From NCBI GenBank assembly GCA_025677835.1, contig JAIXMR010000076.1, forward strand, positions 1 to 64,000: a stretch of DNA of 64,000 nucleotides, read 5' to 3'. Positions 56,975-64,000 of this stretch are shown one piece after another (positions within the stretch are counted from its first letter, which is position 1; each line of letters opens with the position of its first letter). This stretch comes from Sporodiniella umbellata (lineage: Eukaryota > Mucoromycota > Mucoromycetes > Mucorales > Rhizopodaceae). The position numbers and the translations under genes were made by a program. The notes under the pieces are model-generated. The model ran no database searches and was not told the DNA's origin. It worked only from the letters and a program-made list of their open reading frames with translations.

Positions 56975-57148
56975 TACATATGCATCAAAACTTTTAAAAG
57001 CCTACTGTCGACGTGTCTATGGCTTATATTTCGGAGATTTAAATGACTGCTTCTCCTCTAGTTTCGCTGACAGCGCTAGGATTTAGCCAGACATCTTTTT
57101 ATTTTTGTTTTCATTTTTTTTTCATACAACACATCATTTTAATACAAC

Positions 57149-57669
57149 ATGGTAAAGTTGATCAACAAGCCTACTCTTTTCCAAAGGAGATAGGGTGAAG
57201 CCTTTCATACTAACTTTTGATTTTTTAGTCTGTTAACCCTAAGGCTTTCCCTCTTGCTGATGCTACTTTGACCGGTACCATTCTCGATCTTGTTCAACAA
57301 GCTTCTCACTACAAGCAATTGAAGAAGGGTGCTAACGAAGCTACCAAGACCTTAAACAGAGGTATCTCTGAATTCATTGTTATGGCTGGTAAGTGTTTAG
57401 ATAGGTTGTTTTATTTATTGCTGGATCGTTAACAGAATTGTTATATTTAATTAGCTGATGCCGAGCCTCTTGAAATTCTTCTTCACCTTCCTCTTCTTTG
57501 TGAAGACAAGAATGTTCCCTATGTATTTGTTCCTTCCAAGACCGCCTTGGGTCGTGCCTGTGGTGTCTCTCGTTCTGTTATCTCTGCTTCCGTTACCACT
57601 AACGAAGCCTCTGACTTGAAGCCTCAAATCTTGAACATCAAGACCCAAATTGAAAAGCTTCTTATTTAA
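57149..57669 (+). CDS. SNU13: U4/U6.U5 snRNP and box C/D snoRNP protein Snu13 (15.5K/NHP2L1, L7Ae family)
   Basis: Exon 1 is only the ATG (57149-57151). The intron 57152-57228 follows at once; then exons 57229-57388 and 57455-57669 encode about 125 residues. The protein reads [100 protein letters not shown], ending IEKLLI. GANE.TKTLNRG is the L7Ae kink-turn RNA-binding loop. Snu13 binds the U4 5' stem-loop and box C/D snoRNAs in the nucleus. Codon use is strongly biased, as in highly expressed genes. If the intron is not removed, the frame soon stops, so splicing decides the start. The transposon right end lies 174 bp upstream. Confidence 0.95.
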
Positions 57670-58736
57670 AATGAAAGTCACATTTTTTTCTTTTAAAAAA
57701 AAAGGCTTTGTTTTTCTTTATGATCCCCACCATCAATGCTGAGAACGTTTTATTATTCTTTTTTTATTTAGGTTCAAATGATGCATTGATCTCAAAGTGA
57801 AAGAGAAACCTTTACTATTCTTACTCACTCTTCTTTTCCTCATTTGTTGTTTTTAAAAAGACATCTATTATAGAATCATTGTAAATAAACGTTTTTCATA
57901 CAAAACTTTTTCTTTTCTTTTTGTATTGTCCCATTAAGTCTTTCGCTATCTTCTCAATAAACCGTACTTCTTTTATTGGGCGTTGTGAAAAATCACGAAA
58001 AGCCCCTGCTTGGTTTAGCTAAAGCAGTCAAAAAGCCTGAAAGTTGTACTTTGTTGAATCAATTACATAACATCTTCTACTCTACTAACTCTTTATGCCT
58101 CTACAATAGATGTTTTCAATCTAACGTTTCCCAAACAGAGAGTTATTAAATGACAAAGTTCTATATGTTTCTATCTTTCCAAGACGATACGTTAAAACAC
58201 AACTGTGTGTACAACCTTGAAGGGTTATCAAGCAAAAACTGTATTTTTTTTATTTTTATTGCTAAATATGTCTATTATTTATTTTTAGGATGGTCAGCCT
58301 ACAAATCAAATGTCAAGCTTTGAGAAAAAGGTGAAAAATAGGTAGACAAAAATATCAATTAGGAGAGCCGTTTCAAAAAAAAAAGTGGGAGAAAGATGGG
58401 ATGTGGCTCATAAAGATGTCATTTGATATAGTAAGCAAAGTTGAGAGGAAGGAAGACAAAGGAAATCACATATAAAGAATTTTTAAATTATATTTTAACA
58501 GCTGATTATTACCTACTATATTATATTTTTATTCTTGAAACCTCTCTTTTTATATGTTTTTTACTCAAGTAAGCCAAAAACAAGCCAAAAAGAAAAAAAG
58601 AAAAAGAAACAAGTGTAACATATCTACATATAATGTTACACTTAGTAAAACAAGCTGTATATAAAGCTTCAAACCTTTGGTTTTTTCTCTTTTTCTTTTC
58701 TTTTTTTTGATACAATCTACCTTTTGTCTATTAGAA
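57670..58736. promoter_or_regulatory. Intergenic region with TATA box for the GPI-protein gene
   Basis: SNU13 3' flank, then about 0.8 kb AT-rich DNA. TATATAAAG (58658-58666) lies 71 bp before the start codon at 58737 and is a good core promoter element. A pyrimidine-rich leader follows. Confidence 0.55.
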
Positions 58737-59376
58737 ATGAAATTCCTTGCTGTTGCTTATGGTGTTGCCTTTGCCGTTACTGGTGCCATGGCTCAATTGA
58801 CCTCCCCCACTCAAAACTATAATGTCAGTAGACCTGTTGTCAACGGTCTCTATGTTGCTGGTCAAATGTTGCCTTGTACTGTTGACATTTTTGCCAGTGG
58901 CACCTCAGGTAAAACATACATAGCTCTTCTAATGAGTAAGGTGTTGACATAATGTAATAGATCTTGCCCTCTCTGTTGCCCTTACTTCCACCACCAACTC
59001 CAGTATCTCCTATGAGATCACAAACAAACTGGATGCTTCCAAGACTGGTGACACAATGTCCAACAATAATGTTACCTTCTACCAACACTCTGTCAACTAC
59101 AATATTCCCAATAACATGACCAGCGGTACCTATCAAGTTGTCTTTACTGACGCCAACACCAATACCAAGGTCAGTGTACCTGTCAAGATCTTGCCCATGG
59201 CCTCTGCTTCTGTTGTTCAATCTATGGCTTCTGCCTCCTCTGCCTCTGCTGCTGCTACCGGCACTCCTTCTTCTCAAGGCTCTATCTTCAAAGACAAGAG
59301 TGCTGCTTTAGCTATGACTCCCTCTCAGGCCATGCTCTCTCTCGTCGTCATTGCTGTTTTGGCTACCATTGCTTAA
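58737..59376 (+). CDS. Ser/Thr-rich GPI-anchored surface protein (Kre9/KNH N-terminal-like)
   Basis: Two exons (58737-58918, 58961-59376) give about 198 residues. The signal peptide is MKFLAVAYGVAFAVTGAMAQ. A beta-sandwich-like domain follows: LTSPTQNYNVSRPVVNGLYV, GQMLPCTVDIFASGTSDLAL, NVTFYQHSVNYNIPNNMTSG and TYQVVFTDANTNTKVSVPVK, like the Ser-Thr-rich GPI/Kre9-KNH-like family. A Ser/Ala-rich stalk (SASVVQSMASASSASAAATG) precedes a C-terminal hydrophobic tail (AMLSLVVIAVLATIA), the signal for GPI attachment. Potential N-glycosylation sites include NSS, NVT and NMT. Likely a cell-wall or plasma-membrane surface protein. Codon bias and the TATA box suggest strong expression. Confidence 0.85.
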
Positions 59377-62193
59377 TAGCTTTGAGTACGCCTATATGCA
59401 TACAAGCGCATCATTTACTATACCACTTTTACCCACAAAAAAAAAGGGCCTTAATAATAAAGCATAATTCTCTCACTCTATACACACACAGGTGTCCATA
59501 ACACGAAAATTATAAGTTTTTGTTTGACAAGAAAATCGAAACTCAATGGGGGTTATTTTTTTTTTTATAAACGAGTTCTTTATTTAAAATTGGAACTCAT
59601 AGTCGCACATCTCGGAGCGGTGGGACTAGACATTTGCAAAACCCAATGGTTGCGTGATTTATCTTTAAGGCTATTTTTAAAAGCATTGATTTTTGTTTTA
59701 CAGTGGGAGTGATGGCTTTTGTCACTTTAAGGAAAATTGAGTGTTGGCAAATGAGAAGTAGAAATCAAAAAAGACCGTCCGCTGTCCTGTATCTTAGAAA
59801 CAAGAGAAATGTCAAATCTAAAAACAGTATGTCTTTTGTTTTTGGAGCTAGCTAAAATTGCTAACTATAAAAGTAGGCTTTGAGAAGAGAATAATATACT
59901 AAAAGGTCGTTAATATATAGCTTTGATATACCATCTCACCATAGCTTACCTCAGACCAAGAGAGATGTCGTAGATAATGAGAGGCAAAGCATATAAAGCC
60001 AGGATCTTTTTCATTTGAAATACGTATAGGCTCCTAAAAATGCACAGCCTTTTACATATTTGAAAGAAAAAGCTTTGGCGAGATTGTAGAAGATAACAAA
60101 AACAGTTATTTCCCACTGAATAGTTATACCGAAATATTCTTTTTTTTGGTTACTCCTTGGTCTTCTCCGCTTTTTTTTATATATATACAGCACAACTGAC
60201 ACTAGCTTATCAGTATCAAGAGAAAAATAATAGATGGCCGATTTTGTGAGCTATGAATCAAATAGCGTTAATTAGTTTTCATGATTAGCATGAATCTTAT
60301 TAACTATACAAATTAGTATTTTTTATTTTCATCATTCAATCTGTGAGAGAAGTCATACAATTTGCTATATGTTCTATTAAAAAGCTCTAAACCAATCATA
60401 AGTAAAGTAAGAGAAAACCTTTTTTGTAGATAATATATTTACTGTAGCAGTAAAATCAAAAAAGCTCGTTTGATGGTTGTTTGCTCCTTTCAAAAAATAA
60501 AAAATAAACTCCCTTGTCAACTTTGAGCTTTTACTGTTCTTTTATTTATTCTTTTTGTATTTTCAAAGTCGGTTTCCACACACTAAAGCTTGTTGGTACC
60601 ATAACTGAACACTAAATGCAAAGTGTAGTCTTTCCAAGTACTAAAAGGAGCTCACTTTTATATTAGCTACCTTTGTTTCTATTCTTGACCAGAAATTTTG
60701 CCTGCTCAGGCTGTAGGTGTTGCACTTATCACTATAATTGTACAGCCCCTGTCATATCTTGTGTCTGTTTAGGCTCCATCTGCCATTACAATGGTCAATT
60801 CTTTGGTCAGTATGATACAAAACTTTATTTACGCGCTATTTTAATGGCTATCAAGTTTGGAGGTCGCAAAATATTCTTATGTTGGTATGGCCTGACGCTC
60901 TGCCAATTTGGTTGTTTTATTTCGCGCTTCCAAATAAAATAAGTTGGATGTAACCATGTTTAGCTTCCACACGCACAATCATTTACTCAAACAAAACCTA
61001 CAAGAGACTATGTATCGCCTTGAACTACATTCCATTTAAAACTATTCCTCTTCCTCCCCCTTGCTTTGATTTTTCAATTCATGTGTAGTGAAATGTTGAC
61101 TTATAAAAAACTGGCGATATGTAGTTTGGCACAAGCATATGTCAGTCTCACTTTCAATATTTCTTCTGTATAAAAACACCAAGTAACAACAAGTTAAAAG
61201 TTATGTATATTTTTTCTTCAAACTTTTTCAAAGTCTGGCTTAACCAGATAAAGTTGAAATAGGCCTGTCAGGGATTTGAAAACCAATGTTTGAATCACAC
61301 TTCAAGGCGCGCAAAATAAGCTGTTAGCAGAATACAATGAACTGATATCCATCAATGTCAAAATCACATATAAATGTATTTTCAGTCGTATACATTCAAT
61401 TTTCTTAAAGGGACAAGTTTTAATAGTATTTACTTCAAATGCTTTTTTTTGTTTACACAAAATAAATCCTTTTACTTGGATGAGGCGGAGATGACAGCCT
61501 ATCCAAACCTAATAAAGGAGAGCATATTCAGAAGCTGAGGCGGTGTTGAAATGTAATAACATACAGTCAAAGAATAAAAAAAATCGGTATATCAAGGTTT
61601 TCAAAAGATCCAAATCGCGATAATCAAAGAGAATGGAATGGGAGAATTTTCTAGACCACCACAGTGTAAAAAAAGGATACATTGATAAATGATCTACAGC
61701 CCTCATTGGACAAAAGCTTTTGCTCAATGTCTTAAAAAAGCAGGGAAACATTTATTGTGTTAAATAGAAGTTCAGGACAAATGCTTCTATTGTTTTTAAA
61801 GGAATGTTGCCTTACTAAAGCGAGAGATGAAAGATTCTCTGAGGGGTTTGTTATTAGTATTTCCATTTTAAAGAAAATTGACAAAGACAAACAATAGACC
61901 ATTTCTCAATAATCGGATTAATAGCCAATAAAGGTTAAAGTCTAATACATTTTGTTTGTTTGTTTTTCTAAAAAAAAAAAAAAAGAAAAAAGCCCCCAAA
62001 GGGGATAAAAGAAAAGAAAACGCAAGGGACCATCTACCTATTTTTTGGAATATATGTTGGCCCAAACGTACCAATATCTTTCCTCTCCCCCTTATATTTG
62101 CCTGATTTGTTATAAATCCGTTTTTTTTTACCAGTTAGTATATCAACGTATATTTATTTATTGTATATTATATGGAGATAAATAAAAATAATC
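59377..62193. other. Long gene-poor region with one decayed membrane-protein-like stretch
   Basis: About 2.8 kb. At about 60700-60955 the plus strand reads PAQAVGVALITIIVQPLSYL, APSAITMVNSLVSMIQNFIY then, after a frameshift, NGYQVWRSQNILMLVWPDAL and PIWLFYFALPNKIS. These are hydrophobic segments like those of a transporter, broken by stops, so probably a relic. Other open frames are unsupported. T and A runs occur throughout. No RNA gene was seen. Confidence 0.35.
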
Positions 62194-62661
62194 TTATTTG
62201 ACCTTTACGTTCTGTTGTGTTGTTGAAGGCTGGGCTGCTTCTCTTCTAGCTGCATCTTGCAAAAGTGCTGTGTCAATAGCCTGTCCAGGAAGTTGTACGT
62301 AGCGTACAACTGAACCACGAATAAAGCAGTTTTTAACAGCAGCCTATATTATAAGAAAAAATTAAATGCGACAATGACTGAAGGGATGTTCTCTTTTTAT
62401 TTACCATGTGAGGGTACCTTTCTTGATCTACAACAAATATATCGTCCAATTTGATGTTCAAGAACTGATCGACTGATTTTAGTGTGCCTGTAATGGCCAA
62501 ATCGTTTTTTAATTCAACAGTGACCTTTTGATCCACAAGTGTTTTAAAGAAAGAGTAGAAAAGCTAATCGGGTTGGGATATGAAGAAAAGTTCTATTTGT
62601 TCAATTCGAAAATTTTCTTTTGCGTTCATGCGATTTCTTTTCTTTGCTTCAAATTTACCAT
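62194..62661 (-). CDS. LSM2: U6 snRNA-associated Sm-like protein LSm2
   Basis: Exon 1 is only the ATG (62659-62661), followed at once by a GTAAAT donor and an intron of about 95 nt. Exon 2 begins LFYSFFKTLVDQKVTVELKN, DLAITGTLKSVDQFLNIKLD, DIFVVDQERYPHM. After a second intron (about 62343-62403) come AAVKNCFIRGSVVRYVQLPG and QAIDTALLQDAARREAAQPS, ending QQNVKVK. This is nearly identical to LSm2 of animals and plants over its full length of about 97 residues, with the Sm1 (TVELKNDLAITGTLKSVDQFLN) and Sm2 (IRGSVVRYV) motifs. LSm2 forms part of the LSm1-7 (mRNA decay) and LSm2-8 (U6 snRNP) rings. Confidence 0.95.
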
Positions 62662-63797
62662 TTTATTTATTTCGTTTTAAGAAAGAAAAATACGTATGAT
62701 TTGACACAAATGCACAAACAGTCCACTCTGTGACGTAGTAGGTTTAAATATTCCCGCCCCACCTTCACTTGATCTTTCAAGCTACTTCAGCTTATTATTT
62801 GTTGAGCGCTCTCAACAATAAACGTATTTAGGTTAACTTTAACAAACATATTTTGGGGGAACCTTATGTTTGCTAACAGCACCAGTGCCGGACTTTCTCC
62901 TTTTATGGTTGGCTAGCGTTAAAGATTATATATACACATAAAAAACAAAAACAAATGGAGTTTTGGGTGAATATACCATATGTGTTATTTTTTCTTTTTC
63001 TTTTCTTTTTTTTGGTTCACTGTAATCCAGATATGTACGCAATGTGTATGATTACTTACAAATGTGACTATATGTATACATACGACTCTATGCTTCAGAG
63101 CACTCTGTATATAAATATCTACATGTCTGTATGTACAATAGAATTGTCCTCAGCGGGGAATGTAACATAAAGTGTGTGTATGATTAGGCCAAATAAAGGA
63201 ATGTTTGAAAGCAAAAAGAGAAATTCTCGACTTCATGTGTATGTATATATGAGGGCCTTTTATTTTCTTTAAAACGTATGTAAAGACTTCCTGTCTGTGT
63301 ACGGGTAAAAGATGAGGAGATTAAGGGGGGGTAAAGATAAGTATGAAATTGAGCGTAAATCATACATTAGCTAATAGTAGAGAGAAGACAGATTTTTGTG
63401 AAAGCAAACCAAGTAAAACCAAACTGGTTGAAAGAAAGACAGTGAACAACTAAATTTTTAGTAAGGGATAGAGGGAAATCAACATTTTAGATCAAGCCGT
63501 TGATTGCTCACTTCTCGCCTTTTTCACTTCTTCTTTTGCTTATGTGCATCTATTGTCCCTCTTTTTACTATATTTTTAAGCCCTTGTTTACATATGTATA
63601 TATATGTATATATGGGCATATCGAAATATACATCAGAAAGCCTTTTTTTCCTACTGCCCAAACAGGGATAGAGCAAGCATATTTTCTTCTGTTTTTTTTT
63701 TTTCTAAATTTTATTTATTTTCCCTTTTTTTTCCCTTTCTCTTTTTCTTTCATTTTTTTCTGAATTACCCCCTTTTCTTTTTTTACATATATTTTCT

Positions 63798-63834
<37 letters not shown>

Positions 63835-63908
63835 CGTCCTTTTCACTTCCTCGCCCACCCTTTACATTTTTTCTAAAAAAACAAAATTATTCTTTTTATC
63901 TGTTAACT
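62662..63908. other. Divergent upstream region of LSM2 and the last gene
   Basis: About 1.2 kb. It holds T-rich blocks with CT-rich stretches (63700-63780) and a (GT)n tract of about 30 bp at 63801-63834. The open frames at 62955-63170 and 63500-63876 are low-complexity. The region directly before 63909 is likely the 5' leader of the next gene. Confidence 0.4.
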
Positions 63909-64000
63909 ATGAATTATCCACAGAATTTCAATCACAACTCTGAGAATTCTGTTTTGCCTGACAATCAATACCCTTCCTATACACTGCTGGCAGATAATAG
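63909..64000 (+). CDS. Start of an unidentified gene (3' partial)
   Basis: From ATG 63909 the frame is open to the window edge and reads MNYPQNFNHNSENSVLPDNQ then YPSYTLLADN. The Asn/Gln/Tyr-rich composition is common at the N-terminus of fungal transcription regulators. The long pyrimidine-rich upstream stretch is typical of a leader. No domain is visible in 30 residues, so no function is proposed. Confidence 0.45.
   Translation, partial: MNYPQNFNHNSENSVLPDNQYPSYTLLADN

Noticed and set aside
63801..63834. (GT)n tract as a possible telomere or origin signal
   Set aside because: It is a simple dinucleotide microsatellite like those near 27400, 29985, 31453 and 36196.
1..64000. tRNA, rRNA or CRISPR array
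   Set aside because: I looked for T-loop motifs, rRNA-like stretches and regularly spaced repeats. The only regular array is the 23-bp motif set in the transposon arms, which has no spacer-repeat structure of a CRISPR.

Overview
This is a eukaryotic window from a fungus. The genes carry many short GT-AG introns (about 35-90 nt), the intergenic DNA is AT-rich with very long A and T runs, and the gene set is fungal: SPT6, a KEX1-like carboxypeptidase, a LysM secreted protein, a fungal_trans regulator, a Dal5-like permease. Protein style (Lys/Thr-rich LysM effector with a Cys-rich tail, a UPF0538 protein, a STYX-like protein, a TPX2-domain protein) fits an early-diverging lineage, most likely Mucoromycota/Mucorales. 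That placement is inference; genus and species cannot be read here.

Layout. 1-8.2 kb: 3' part of an RRM-zinc finger-RRM gene, a decayed divergent histone H3/H4 pair, an aminoadipate/kynurenine aminotransferase, and SPT6 on the minus strand. 8.5-16.5 kb: membrane-anchored methyltransferase, VC0807-like multi-pass membrane protein, a small putative secreted protein and a TPX2-domain protein. 18.7-26.9 kb: UPF0538 protein, LysM protein, EamA transporter and a single-exon fungal_trans regulator with no visible DNA-binding domain. 26.9-31.9 kb is gene-poor with one decayed coding stretch. 31.9-43.1 kb: two small hypothetical genes, KEX1-like carboxypeptidase, kelch-BTB protein, RINT1/Tip20-like tether and STYX-like phosphatase. 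43.3-52.7 kb, all minus strand: Dal5-like permease, glutamine-synthetase-like ligase, Saf4/CCDC130-like splicing factor and an ALMT/FUSC-like membrane protein. 54.5-57.0 kb: a Tc1/mariner-type element with roughly 285-bp inverted repeats and a broken transposase, ending 174 bp before the SNU13 start codon. 57.1-64 kb: SNU13, a GPI-anchored surface protein, a long gene-poor stretch, LSM2, and the start of an unidentified gene.

How the genes relate. There is no gene cluster in the bacterial sense. Several genes belong to RNA processing and transcription (SPT6, SNU13, LSM2, Saf4-like, RRM protein), but they are scattered. The permease and GS-like ligase are adjacent on one strand and might act on one nitrogen compound; this is only a suggestion from position. 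The most unusual items are the H3/H4 relic, the transposon arms with six motifs at about 23-bp steps, the STYX-like P-loop that has a cysteine where animal STYX has glycine, and the two snRNP genes whose first coding exon is only ATG. Exon boundaries were worked out by eye from reading frame, splice signals and family conservation. I see no convincing tRNA, rRNA or CRISPR array.
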